A stretch of 64,000 bases of DNA from Talinum fruticosum (lineage: Eukaryota > Streptophyta > Magnoliopsida > Caryophyllales > Talinaceae): contig JAITYX010000010.1 of NCBI GenBank assembly GCA_021018815.1, positions 7,641,501 to 7,705,500 of the forward strand, read 5' to 3'. The notes under the pieces were generated by a model. The model was not told the origin of the DNA. It saw only the letters and a list, made by a program, of their open reading frames with translations, and did not search any database. Position 1 is the stretch's first letter. Every line of letters starts with the position of its first letter. Of this stretch, positions 1 to 10,467 are shown in pieces. Made by a program: the position numbers and the translations under genes.

Positions 1-229
1 CTTTCTTTCTATTTTGCTCGATATAACTACTCACAAATTTTTTTTCAAATGAGCTATCTGTAGAAACATTCTAAGTCCGAATCACTTCATTTATTATTCA
101 ATTACTCGCGATATGTTATTCTAAGCTCGATGGATTCCTTGTCAAATGAGTAAGAATGAAAACTCTTGATTATTTCACTAACAAAGTTTCTATTTGAGTA
201 TGGAATGCCTTTCATCAAAAAGGGGAGAT
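1..229 (+). mobile_element. Sirevirus-type copia, 3' internal end and polypurine tract
   Basis: This is the last internal stretch of a plus-strand Ty1/copia element whose 5' part lies outside the window. It ends in a polypurine tract at 217-229 (AAAAAGGGGAGAT), the plus-strand priming site, directly followed by the LTR start TGAAGACTCGG. The text just before the tract (TATGGAATGCCTTTCATC) also occurs, inverted, beside the 3' LTR of the minus-strand Sirevirus at 3079-3120, so both belong to one family. I see no coding capacity here. Confidence 0.75.
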
Positions 230-1689
230 TGAAGACTCGGACTATGAATTTATATCATTCTCGAGTCCTATCAAGTGACTCGGTACAAACCTCATCTCTC
301 CTAAATTTTGACTACAAGTCATTCTGGGTAATATAGAAATTATTGCATATGTTTTCATGCTATTCCGATCGACTCGGAAAACACATTCTTGTTCATCAAC
401 TCACAATGATGTTTGTGAGTCACTCAGATACTAATATTTATCACATGCTCAAACAAACTCTCTAACACTTTTAATCTAAGTTATGACTTCGTATTATGAG
501 ATAAAGTGAATTACAACGTTAATTCAACTTTTTAAGTCGAGCATGTTTGTTTGAAAAATATTTGTCTAGATCAAGTACTTATACTTTGATATTTTCTTTT
601 ATAACTTGATCTTTCGTAAGACTAACTCGATGGATTCCGAGTGTAATGAATATTAGACTTAGAAAATTCCACTCCTCTAGGCCTAAGATAATTTTGCACT
701 TAATTATCTTAATTAAATTATTATCTATGCCTAATCTTGGACCAAAGTATTATATACTTTGAGAACCAAAATTGTTTACTTTTATAGGTTATCTAAACGA
801 GGTTATCCTATTTTTGAATTACAAAAGTAACTGGCTTTAACTCGTCAATCACCAGCGAGATAAGGCTTTTGTACTTCGAACAAGGCTCGACGCCTGTGTC
901 AAGGTTGTCTGTTTCCAAAGCTGAAATCTTCGATGCTAAACTCAACGGTGGTTTCCACGTTACTTTTCGAACACCACCAGTTGTTTGGAGCACTTTTTGG
1001 AGTCAAGAGCCGTTGCACAACATTCACATCTCAACGGATTTTTTCGAGCGACTCGGAAGACTTCTATTTAGAAGATAGTTACAACGACTAATCCGCTTGG
1101 TCATCTATAAATAGAAGCCAATCCTCAAGACTTGAAGATTGCTGAAAATTATTGCTTGAAACACATCACTTAAGCAAAGGTCTATGTATTCATACTCAAT
1201 CTTCTATTTATAACTCCCAACTTGTAATTCATACTTTCGAGTTGTAAAGTCTTGTAATCAGTCACATACTCCTTCTAACTTTCGAGTAAGGTCCCTTGAC
1301 CGAGCTGTAAGGGTTAACTCAGCTCGGTTGTCCCTAGCTATAAAGGTTACCTTAGTTAGAAAGTACTAGATCGGATAAGGGAACTTTTGAGTCTAGGAAA
1401 ACTTTGTAAGAAATTGTCTAAATGAGCAATTCGGTTGAGTCGATCTACTGTATTTTATGGATTCAAAATAGTGGATTTGACTTGGTGGTTGGATTAGCAC
1501 TGGTCATGGTTTTCTACCCCATGAGGGTTTCCACGTATATTTGAGTTCTCATTTTTCCGAGTCCAATCTAGACTCGGATTGTCTTGATTATTTCTTTCAA
1601 GCTATAATCTTCCAAGGTTGTAAAAATTTCCTCATCACCCTATTCACCCCTTTCTAGGGTGACTAAGACTCTCCAAGAGAAAACCTTCA
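230..1689 (+). mobile_element. Sirevirus-type 3' LTR (1,460 bp)
   Basis: The LTR starts TGAAGACTCGG after the polypurine tract and ends CTTCA, the same termini as the other four copies in this window. Shared landmarks in order are a block with TATAAATAGAAGCC near 1107, a GTAAGGTCCCTTGACC block near 1290, GGATTCAAAATAGTGGATTTGAC near 1457 (the repeat in other copies), and a terminal CACCCTATTCACCCC block near 1637. As a 3' LTR it supplies the polyadenylation region, and its U3 holds the promoter. The small ORFs inside are shadows. TCGTC at 1690-1694 would be the target duplication; its partner is off the window. Confidence 0.85.
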
Positions 1690-2680
1690 TCGTCTCTTTT
1701 CTATTTATTTATATTATTTGTTTTGGTTAACCCGCTGATGAAAACACAACCTCATTTGCATGCTTGGATCAAGATCGACGAAAGTAGAGTGATAAACACT
1801 TTGGAGCCCACAAAAAACCAACTAGCCCATGAAAAGCCAATTAATGTAAAAACAGGACCCAAAATACATCTCCCTAGGCTTGACGCACTTTTGAAGACCA
1901 CAAAAAAGGTCCCTAGGAACTGGCGCCGGTTCCTGGCCCACTTACGAACGACATCGGTTCATCGGTTCAGCTTTCTGGGATCTCTTCTATCCATTGCCAA
2001 AATTTTTGGCCAAATTATCTCTTCGAGACGATGGCTTTTAAAGCGGGTTTAGGGTTTCCTAAACCCTAAATTTTCTTATAAATGGGGAACCTATGCCCCC
2101 TCATTTCATGCACCATTAGCAGTTGAAAAATCCCCTAAGGTGTGAAACTCTCTCCCTCTATCTTTCCTCTATTTCTTACTTACTCCATTTGAGTACCCAT
2201 TTTTAAACCACTCATAAAAAGACCTTCTTTTGACTCTTTTTGCTTATCGGCACCCTACCGTCACTCTGCCAAAATCCGATCATGATTTAAGACTAGCATG
2301 TGGGTCTACCCGAGGGCGCTATTCCACCATCCCAGAGTTTGTTGTCTTGTTTATTTAATTTAAGTTCTTTTATTGCTTTCTATATTGTGAATTCAAGATG
2401 TAGTCACTTTAATTTCCTACCCGACTCATCGTAAACTTTTATTTTTCGCTTTCTTTTATCACTTTATTTATCGCTTTATTTATTAATTAATTTATTGCTT
2501 TTATTTATCACTTTCAAAGCATGTTTGAGCATTTCAATTCAGTAATTCGCTTGTTGGTTGCCTGTTTAATTTAACGCCAAGGGCGGAACTAGGAAAACCA
2601 AGGGGGTCGTGGTCCTCCATTATGTGAAAATTTTAGATATATAATTCTAAACAAATGAAATCATAGCAAGGATGATCAAG
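1690..2680 (+). other. Unassigned non-coding DNA with a promoter-like segment
   Basis: I see no gene here. A TATA box (TATAAAT, 2077-2083) is preceded by a perfect inverted telo-box pair (TTTAGGGTTT 2048-2057, AAACCCTAAA 2061-2070) and followed by a pyrimidine-rich stretch around 2140-2175. That arrangement looks like the U3/R part of an LTR, possibly of a Ty3/gypsy element, but I found no termini. The 109-codon ORF at 1723-2052 has no recognisable domain. The segment stops at about 2680, where homology to the truncated minus-strand Sirevirus LTR begins. Confidence 0.4.
2077..2083 (+). promoter_or_regulatory. TATA box with upstream inverted telo-box
   Basis: TATAAAT is followed by a pyrimidine-rich leader. 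A 10-bp perfect inverted repeat of the plant telo-box lies 7 to 29 bases upstream. Telo-boxes are known plant promoter elements; their activity here is inferred. Confidence 0.45.
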
Positions 2681-3078
2681 TCAATCCTAAAGATGATCAA
2701 GTTAAAAGAGTAGAATATCAAAGTATAACAACTTGATCTAGTCAAATAATTATCAAGTAAATAAGCTAACTTAGAATAAAGAATTAATGATGTAATTCTT
2801 TTTGTGTTGAAATACACATTCAGTGCTCAAAATAAAAGTGTTAGAGAAATTATTTGAGCATGTGATAGTTATGAGTGATGACTGAGTGAGTTAGAAAGAC
2901 CGAGTGTAGGGGATATGCAATAAGGCACTTTCCGAGTCGATCGAATATAATGAAAACTAAGACAAGAATTTACGTAGTGCTCGGAATGACTTAAAATCAA
3001 AACTTAAGAGAGATTGGATTTATACGTGAGTATTTATGTAACACTCATAATGACTTAGAGTTAAAAGCCGAGTCTTCA
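2680..3078 (-). mobile_element. Truncated 3' LTR of the minus-strand Sirevirus
   Basis: The sequence aligns closely with the last ~390 bases (plus coordinates) of the 5' LTR at 15508-16996, sharing for example AAAGATGATCAAGTTAAAAG, AACTTGATCTAGTCAAATAA and ATGACTTAGAGTTAAAA. The LTR start on minus (TGAAGACTCGG) is at 3078, next to a polypurine tract at 3079-3091 (AAAAGGGGAAAT on minus). Only the U3 start is kept. About 1.1 kb of the LTR is missing on the left, so the element lost its 3' end to a deletion or rearrangement at about 2680. Confidence 0.75.
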
Positions 3079-3299
3079 ATTTCCCCTTTTGATGAAAGAC
3101 ATTCCATACTTAAGATAGAAACTTGTTAGTGCGAAACATGAGTTTTCATTTTCAATGACCGGAACGTACTGGAGCAAAGAGTGACGGATGAGAGGCATTC
3201 CATACTTATAAAATGCATTTCAAATCATATCATCACCCATAACAATTATGTGGATAATAAATCGAGTAAAGAAATAAACAGATTGTATCGAGTCGGAAA

Positions 3300-5087
3300 A
3301 GCAAATGAAATATATAACTTAGAAACAGTCCGTTAAAAAAAAATTCATTCATTGCTCGAAAAGAGGGTGAGCTCCCCTAAACAAAACATCGGATTTTCTA
3401 GATTTTCTCCCTAACATTTCATCAAAAAGAAGGGAAGAAAATAACAATGTGGTACAACGGATGTTGGACAAGAAACAAAAAAAAAAAAAAATACTAAGAG
3501 GAGGGGGCTTGCTGTCGGGAGGAGGAGGGACGGGTAATGCACCTGTGCTGATAAGCTTGGGAGGAGGTGGATGATCACGGCGGCAACAGCACGGGGATGC
3601 CTTGAAGTTGCTCCATCTTGGTTCTTTGAGCCAGCGGCATATCTTCATCGAGCTCATCCTCCCGAAAGACAGACAAAGGGTGGTGCTTCGACTCAACAGC
3701 TTTGGATCGACCAACGTCCCCAACTTCTTCCGACCTACTCGGATCGTGATTTGAGGAGATTAGTTCTGGTTCGGGATCTGCTACACCTTGGCCCTTAGGT
3801 GGGGCAGCTTATTTTTTCTTTCTCCTTTTCCTTCTCTTCTTCAGCTGAGCTGCTACTTCTTTAGCTGCTCGCTTCAGCTTCTTCTTCTACCTCGGTAGAG
3901 GTAGACTTGGTTAGGCTAGAGGATTCCTCGAAGTATCCGAAGTTTCGAGTCCAGAGTAGCCTTGGACCTGCGTTCTTGGAGAAGTTGGAGCTGCTCGGGT
4001 TGTTCATTGATGATGGCCTTGAACTCAAGCATAAGCATCCGATACCCTTGTATTTGAGACTGGTCGACCTTCCGGTTGATTACCGTGCCTTGATAGATAG
4101 GCTTGAGAGAGCGGACTGTGTTATGAAGTTGTTCGGACACAAAAGCGAGCTTTCCTATCATTTCGGTAAGAGCTGCAGTAGAGGGAGGAGGAGGTTGTAA
4201 AGAAGTAGAGGGACCAGCTGAAGGAGATGGAAGTGCTAGTGCTTGCTGAGCTGGTGGAGGAGAGGGAGGTGGAAGCTCAAAAGAATGAACCCGGACACCG
4301 GGTTTTACCTCCTGGTATCCATAGCATAGAAGTTTTCTTCGCCAACAACAATGGCAGCCTTAGAAACATCTTTGGATATGAGGGAAGAGTAATCTTGAAC
4401 TATTTGAAGACAAACGTCAAGAGAGCTCCGAAGGGAAAATGGGCGAAATTTTTGGACTGAATTGGCACGGAGGCCATCCGGTCAATAATGAAAAGGAAGA
4501 GGTCTACATCATAGCCCTCCGGAATGTCAAACAAGGCTTTGAGAATCTTGGAGTTCGGATTCTCCTTGCTAGAATGATGAGAAAAGAAGGTTCTCATCAT
4601 AATGAAACAGAAGCGACCTTGCCTTTGATCTCATCCGAGTCACGGAGAAGTTCTTTCGTGACTCGGGTACTTCTTTGCATAATTTTCAAAGAAGTCATCC
4701 GAGACTTCCATGAAAGGTATAGGGTTGGAGTTGAGAAAGAGGGAAGAAACTTTGAAAAGTTTCTAAAGAAGAGGGAGGTTAATGCGAACAACCTTCCCTT
4801 GGACTTTTGAGGTGATGACACCCTCGGAATGGGACATGTTAGAGTAGAACTTGGCGATGAGTTCTAGATAGATAAAATCACTGAAGCACAAATAATTATA
4901 GACTCCAATGTCCTAAATGTGTTTTAACTACGAAAAAGATGTTGTTTGGAAGAACTTGTTATCCAACGTAAAGTGTTGGGTGACAAAGATTTTCGAGGCA
5001 CTCGGAGGTACCCTCTTGAGTATTTTTGGTGCGGGGCTTTTTGGTTGCGAGACCCCAACAACTCAGTGCTGAACCTTACTTAGACAT
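3300..5087 (-). pseudogene. Extra ORF in the env position of the Sirevirus, broken
   Basis: This minus-strand coding remnant sits between RNase H and the 3' LTR, the place where Sireviruses can carry an env-like ORF. Reading from 5087 down, there is an ATG in good context (ACCATGT) that stops after three codons. A conserved-looking segment follows at about 4900-4400, with phrases such as GVYNYLCFSDF, FDIPEGYDVDLFLF and SKNFAHFPFGALLT. Then come a Ser/Pro-rich stretch, a likely coiled coil at 4161-3916 (MLMLEFKAIINEQPEQLQLL), and Glu/Lys- and Ser/Pro-rich tail segments to about 3300. The segment resembles the 'putative plant transposon protein' family from memory; that is an inference. I see no clear signal peptide or transmembrane helix, so a true envelope role is unsupported. 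At least five frameshifts or stops break it. Confidence 0.5.
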
Positions 5088-5238
5088 GGTGTGATATAAG
5101 AAATAGAGAGGACACGAGAGACAAAAGAGAGAGAGCGAGAGCTTTGAATTCGAAAGTGAATATGAGAGAGCAGAGATTTCGAGAGAAGAGAGCAAAGAGC
5201 AAAGTAGCAACAAGAAGACAAAGGGATGCTATATATAG
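5088..5238 (-). promoter_or_regulatory. Candidate internal promoter and CT-rich leader
   Basis: On the minus strand a palindromic TATA box CTATATATAG (5229-5238) lies 142 bases upstream of the ATG at 5087. The stretch between is strongly pyrimidine-rich (CT runs over about 5105-5215), like many plant 5' leaders. This would let the downstream ORF be transcribed independently of the LTR. It is inferred from sequence only. Confidence 0.45.
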
Positions 5239-5640
5239 CGAGAAGAAATGACCTTCAGCCTCCGGTCTAACCTAAAGTTCAAACGGCGAGTCTCGGATGG
5301 GTTTGATGTTTTGCACTCTAATGGCTAGTTTTCCAACAACTTTCTTCCACCTGGCTAGAATTCTTTGATTGAAACGCCCGTCCGAGAGAGAGAAGAGAGA
5401 CTTTTTGAAAACATTTCCGGAATTCTCCCTTTATCTAGAGATAATCCCGAAGTTTGATGTCCATTTTGCTTAAAAGCTGAGTTTGACTCAGTGTGTTTTC
5501 CGAGTGTCTCAAAATACTCGAGAGAACTAATAACTCGTAGCTCAATCTCACTCGTCAACCGATCCATTTGTTATTAAAACAAAAGAAAACATATAACACA
5601 TAATTATGTAAGGATAATTTACTTAGAAATCACATAATCA
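5100..5640 (-). other. Spacer between RNase H and env-position ORF
   Basis: On minus, this holds a 70-codon open stretch at 5567-5355 with no known domain, then the promoter-like segment. It may be the end of the pol reading frame or an untranslated spacer. Confidence 0.3.
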
Positions 5641-5649
5641 TGCATTAAT

Positions 5650-7217
5650 CATACGAAGCTCATTCCTAACAAAACTGATCCTCACTAAGTGGCTTAGTGA
5701 AAATATCAACTAATTGAAATTTCGTACGAATGAATTCAAGTTCAATATCACCCTTTTCAGAATGGTCTCTTAGAAAATGATACCGACCTTAATATGATTT
5801 GTCTTTTAGTGCTTGAACAGGATTCTTAATAATCCTGATTGCACTCGATTGTCATACTTGATTGGGATTATTGTGAATGATAACCCTAGATCCTTTAAGT
5901 GCTTGCTTGATCCACAGAATCTAAGCACGACAAGTTCCAGCTGCAATGTACTCAGCCTCGGCAGTTGATAGAGCAACAAAATTTTGTTTCTTTGAGTGCC
6001 GGGAGATGAAGGATTGACCTATAAATTTGCATTCTCATAATTTGCTCTTTCTGTCAACTTTGTATCCAGCATAATCAACATCCGAGTATCCAGTGAGAGT
6101 CGGTTCCGAGTGTTTTGAGAACCATAGACCAAGATTCCGAGTCCCTACAAGATATTTGAAAATTCTCTTCACCGCAGTGAGATGTGATTATTTTGGATTA
6201 GCTTGAAATCTTGCACAAAGGCGAGACACTGAACATGATATATGGCCTACTAGATGTGAGATAAAGTAGAGATCCGATCATACCTCTGTAGAGTTTCTAA
6301 TCTACGAGCGTTACCTTTCTCATTTGAGTTCGGTTTTAAATTGCTACTCATAGGTGTTGATGCATGCTTCACATCTTACGGTTTGTACTTTTCCAAAAGC
6401 TCCTTGGTATACTTGGATTGATAGACATAAATGCCATCCTTGTCTTGTTTGATTTGTAGACCAAGAAAGAAGTTGAGTTCTCCCATCATACTAATTTGGA
6501 ACTCATGTCTCATCAACTTAGAAAACTCTTGACATAGAGTTTCATTAGTAGCTCCATAAATGATATCATCAATATAAATCGAGCGATAAGAAAATCTTTC
6601 CCCTTAGGTTTTATGAAAAGAGTTTTGTCAATCTGACCTGTTTTGAAATTATTTTCAACCAAGAAACTGCTTGGTCTTTCATACCAAGCTCTAAGAGCTT
6701 GGTCTAGCTTGTTTAAGACCATATACAGCCTTGTGCAATTTGAAAACATGATTTGGAAATTCTGAGTTTTTAAATCTAGGGGCTGCTCAACATACACTTC
6801 TTCTTGAATGAAACCATTCAGAAAGGCACATTTGACCTCCATTTGATATAGCTTAATATTCATGCTAGATGCAAATGCCAACAGGATTCCGATTGCTTCA
6901 ATCCTAGCAACAAGTGCAAAGGTTTCCCTACAATCAATTCCTTCTTCTTGATTGTAACCCTAGACAACAAGTCTAGCCTTATTTCTAACTACCAACCCTT
7001 CCTCATCGAGTTTGTTCTTTAAAACCTATTTGGTTCCTATGACTAGGTGATTAGATGGTCGTTTGGTCGAGCCCAAACTAGGTTTCTTTCAAATTGATTG
7101 AGCTCTTCTTGCATGGCTTCGCCCATTCAGGTTCATTTAGGGCTTCTAATGCATTTTGGGTTCGATTAATGATATGAATGCAGAAAATACACACGGATTA
7201 TGCAAAGAAGATCGAGT
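5650..7217 (-). pseudogene. Sirevirus pol, reverse transcriptase and RNase H part
   Basis: This minus-strand remnant would copy the element RNA into DNA. The RT is plain in the open stretch 6881-6513: VKCAFLNGF, EEVYVEQP and KLDQALRAWYERPSSFL are copia RT blocks, followed near 6575 by the metal-binding region (YIDDIIYGAT in another frame) and GELNFFLGLQIK-type text near 6470. RNase H follows at about 6110-5690: GYSDVDYAGYK, SRHSKKQNFVALSTAEAEYI and LVDIFTKPLSEDQF, the last being the usual copia C-terminus. Frameshifts and stops occur throughout. The coding frame continues exactly across the solo LTR at 7223-10462, joining a segment that ends near 10468. Confidence 0.85.
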
Positions 7218-7222
7218 TCTTA
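7218..7222. repeat. Target-site duplication TCTTA (left)
   Basis: TCTTA at 7218-7222 is repeated at 10463-10467, flanking the solo LTR. Confidence 0.9.
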
Positions 7223-10200
7223 TGTAATACCCGAATTTTAAAGAAAATAGCTGGAAAGCATAGGATTATTGAGCATCTTTCCCCGCAGCTAGGGGGTTGA
7301 GCGACCGATTTTATTTACGACCGGACATATTATGTTAGAATTCCTTCTGAGGTCTGGTGTTGAATAAATGAAATCAAGGAAATTGCATTCCTTTTTCATC
7401 CGAGCTAAATTGTTGGGTGATTAGGAATTTTGGGGCCGGCGTATTAAAGGGAGTTAGGATGCAGCAGCGTAAGAGGACGGAAGGGAGGAGATATGGACTT
7501 GTCATATATAGGCCGGAGATTACTTAGTTGAATTATGAAGAGATGGGATAGAAACTAATTAGGGGTCCAATGAGGATCATTAACCAACCAAATTAGGTGG
7601 TGGAAGGTGAAAAGAGAGGAAAGAAGGCTCGGGGAAAGGAGGCCGAGTGAAAAGAGGAAAGAGGAAGCAGAAACAGAGAGCGAGGGAGAGAGAGAACGCG
7701 CGGGAGCCGGAGCAGAGGCCGGTGGCCGCTCGAACGGCGAGTAACCGGTGGGCAAAGGAAAAGCAAGGGCTCGGGAAGGCAAGAAGAAAAAGAAACCGAG
7801 CGAAGGAAGAAGGGAAGAGGGAGATAGCGGGAGAGAGAGAGACCGAGCGAGGGAGACAGAGCAAAAGTGAGAGGGCGAGGAAAGAGGCCGGTGACCGGCG
7901 TGCTACGCGGCTAGCAGCGGTGAGGCGGTCGGCGAGCGCGAGGGATCCGTTCGAGCGCGAAGAAGGCAAATCCGAGGCCGGGAATGGGACACAAACGCGA
8001 GGGCGAGAGAGGAGGCAGCCGGTGGGCGCGAGGACGAGTGGCCGACGCACGGCGTCGAGCGTGGAGGAAGGCGGCGGAAACCGAGGCTAGCAGCAGGGAA
8101 AGGGGAACGAAAGGAGGAACCGAACCGGGGAGCTCGAGTCTCAGCGAAACCAACAAACCTTCAATCCCTAAATCGAGGTGGGTAGTCTTATACTCTAAAC
8201 TATTAGTAATTTCAAAACCTAAATGGATTTGTTGTGAATGTTGAATGTATTATGTGAATATTGAATTGTCGTTAACGTTGAGTATCCGTATTGCGAAACG
8301 GACCTATTCGTTGTTTGAGATTGAAATAAGAGCTTAGAATGTATTTAAGGAATTGAGAGGGCTGAATCGTGAAATGAAAGGAGTTACTTGGGTTAAATAG
8401 TAGAATTAAATTGGGAACTTCAAAGAGATTTAAGAGTTACTTAAGGTTGAATTGGAACCTGCTGATTCTAAAGAGGTTAGATTGTATAGGTCAAAGGAGT
8501 AGTATTGAAGTTTTGATTAGTTAGTCGGGATGAAGAGTTGGGACATGGATATGAATTATGAGTTAATTAAGTTTTAGAGATTCTTGAACCTGCGGTATTA
8601 AGAGCTAATTACGAACATTGGGAAATGGTAGGTCGAAGTATAAAGAGCAGTATGAATTCGTATTAGGTAATGCGCAATTGGGACAAGTAAGTGAGAATGG
8701 GTAATTGTGAGCTTGATTACGTTTGAAGTATATTTAATTCCTCGAGGTTGAACTAAGCGTGAAAATAAGCAAAGGTAACGGAAATCGTATAATGAAAAGT
8801 AAGTAAGAGGTACATAATTAAGGATGGGTGAGCAAGAATCGATTAATAAGGTAAGAGATATTAAATGGGAGATTGAGGTTGGGAAATAGCAGGTTGGGGA
8901 CGGTAAAGTGGAACTAAGCCATAGTCATGTCTAAGACCTTTGAGAAAGAATTGAATTAAAAGGTGAATGGAGATAGAGGAAATTCGGTAAAGCAAGTTTA
9001 AGGATATATGGTTGAATGAGGGCAAAAGAGGTCGGTTTACAAAGTGAAGTCATGAAATGAGGAATTGTGATAAAGATAGTGAATTGGGAAAAGTGAGAAC
9101 GTCAAGTTAAATAGTATCTACTTGTGGTTATTTTGGCTCGGAAAATGGATTCAATCGTACTAAACTAATGAATTAAGAAAAGCTTAGTTGGGAAAAGAGT
9201 TGAGAATGATTGCTTGTATTGAATGGTGATTATTCGTGCTATGTGATTGCTTTACGTGATACTCAAAATACATTTTGAAAGGAGTTTTGTATTTTATGTG
9301 AATGATTCTTGAATGAAATTCCTTGAGAACTACCTTTCGAACGTGATTATGTTTTAAAGATGCGAGACTTGCTTGAGAAAATGAATCAGATTTGAGAAAG
9401 TGAATTTATAAGGGTGACAAATGGTGTCATGCCTTCCTTGATATTAAATTGATTAAGAAAGTCGTAAAGTGAATGTGATGAATGAGAATGTGCAAATAGT
9501 TTTGAATCGACGAGCTACGGATCGTTTAGCATACCGAAGGGTTCGAACTGGGGACGCCCGGGTAGAAACTTCGAGGGAAGGGTTCTAATAGGGGTCCTGC
9601 AGAGGCAGGATGCCCGCCCGAGACTTCCTAGAAGATAGGTCCCAGGAGCCTTTTTGTCGGGGTCGCGCCCGAGATGAAAGAAGTGCTAGTTCGGATCCTC
9701 GGAAGGCCCGGAAAAGTTGATTCAACTCCAAAAGAAGTATTCTTGAATGTGAATGTGTGCTTTTAAGTGATTAAAGAGTCTTGATCTTTTTCATTACAAG
9801 AGATTTCGAGTGAAAAGTATATAGATTTCTATTACACTATCATGCTTTCGCAGATTTCATTATTATGAGTATTATGTGTAAAGAATTTCCATTTTAAGGG
9901 TTTAAGACTCCGGTGAGCCCGTTGATTATTGCTCACCCCCACAAATTGCCCCGTCCCCACCCAATGTTGCAGGTACACTTTCGAAGCATAATCTACACTT
10001 AACACGCTCGGACGCTCGCGATTGTTGACGGTTGAAGTGACCCAAGTGGCTGTCATGCATTGTTTATTTCTAAATGATTGTACTTGTAATTTAGTGCATA
10101 TAGTTGTACCAAATGTATAGTAACCAGTTAGATTGTTTTAAGTTAGATTGTTTTAAGTTTTACCGTACGATTGGTTGAACTTCGGCGTGTGGCCGTTGAG

Positions 10201-10462
10201 TTGTATACTCCGAGTGTGTGGCTCGTCGAGTTTTATTATGCTTTTTATGCAGGATTTTAAGGCTTTAAGCCTATGGGTTAGTTCATGTTACAAACGGAAC
10301 TCGCCGAAATTTTCGAGAGAATCTCGGATTCTTTTAGGAAAACCGCCAGGTATTACTTTTAAGTTGAGTTTAGATAGCCAAACGAACACCGGAAAGAGCC
10401 TTGGGAGTTCCTTTAAGGAACTCGGCGATGTAATACTCCCGGGGGTGTTTTGGGGTGTTACA
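7223..10462 (+). mobile_element. Solo LTR of a Ty3/gypsy (chromovirus-like) element, 3,240 bp
   Basis: It starts TGTAATACCC and ends GGGTGTTACA, with perfect 5-bp TSDs (TCTTA) on both sides. The orientation is plus, from the similarity of its termini to the TGTAACAACCC...GTTACA LTRs at 22973 and 43528. It has no PBS, gag or pol, so it is most simply a solo LTR left by recombination between the two LTRs of an element inserted in the Sirevirus pol gene. A TATA-like CATATATAGG lies at about 7504. A purine- and GC-rich block at 7610-8150 gives long but low-complexity ORFs on both strands, which I do not consider genes. The region 8200-10160 is AT-rich and non-coding. The last 300 bases resemble the leader of the chromovirus at 25870-26150. 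Confidence 0.85.
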
Positions 10463-10467
10463 TCTTA
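10463..10467. repeat. Target-site duplication TCTTA (right)
   Basis: Partner of 7218-7222. Removing the LTR and one copy restores the copia reading text around a conserved R-S-S-L segment. Confidence 0.9.

Noticed and set aside
2041..2070. Interstitial telomere repeat
   Set aside because: Only one TTTAGGG-type unit on each arm of an inverted repeat; not a tandem array.
3349..3723. 124-codon minus ORF as a separate gene
   Set aside because: It starts inside the env-position remnant and has no domain; more likely one frame of that broken ORF.
7580..8244. Long overlapping ORFs of 147 and 156 codons on both strands in a GC-rich block
   Set aside because: They are Arg/Glu- or Ser/Leu/Pro-rich low complexity on opposite strands of a purine-rich tract inside a solo LTR; no domain and no conservation with the equivalent block in other LTRs.
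7223..10462. Could be a complete non-autonomous large retrotransposon derivative
   Set aside because: No internal PBS, polypurine tract or second terminal repeat; TG...CA ends with a TSD and similarity to LTR termini make a solo LTR simpler.
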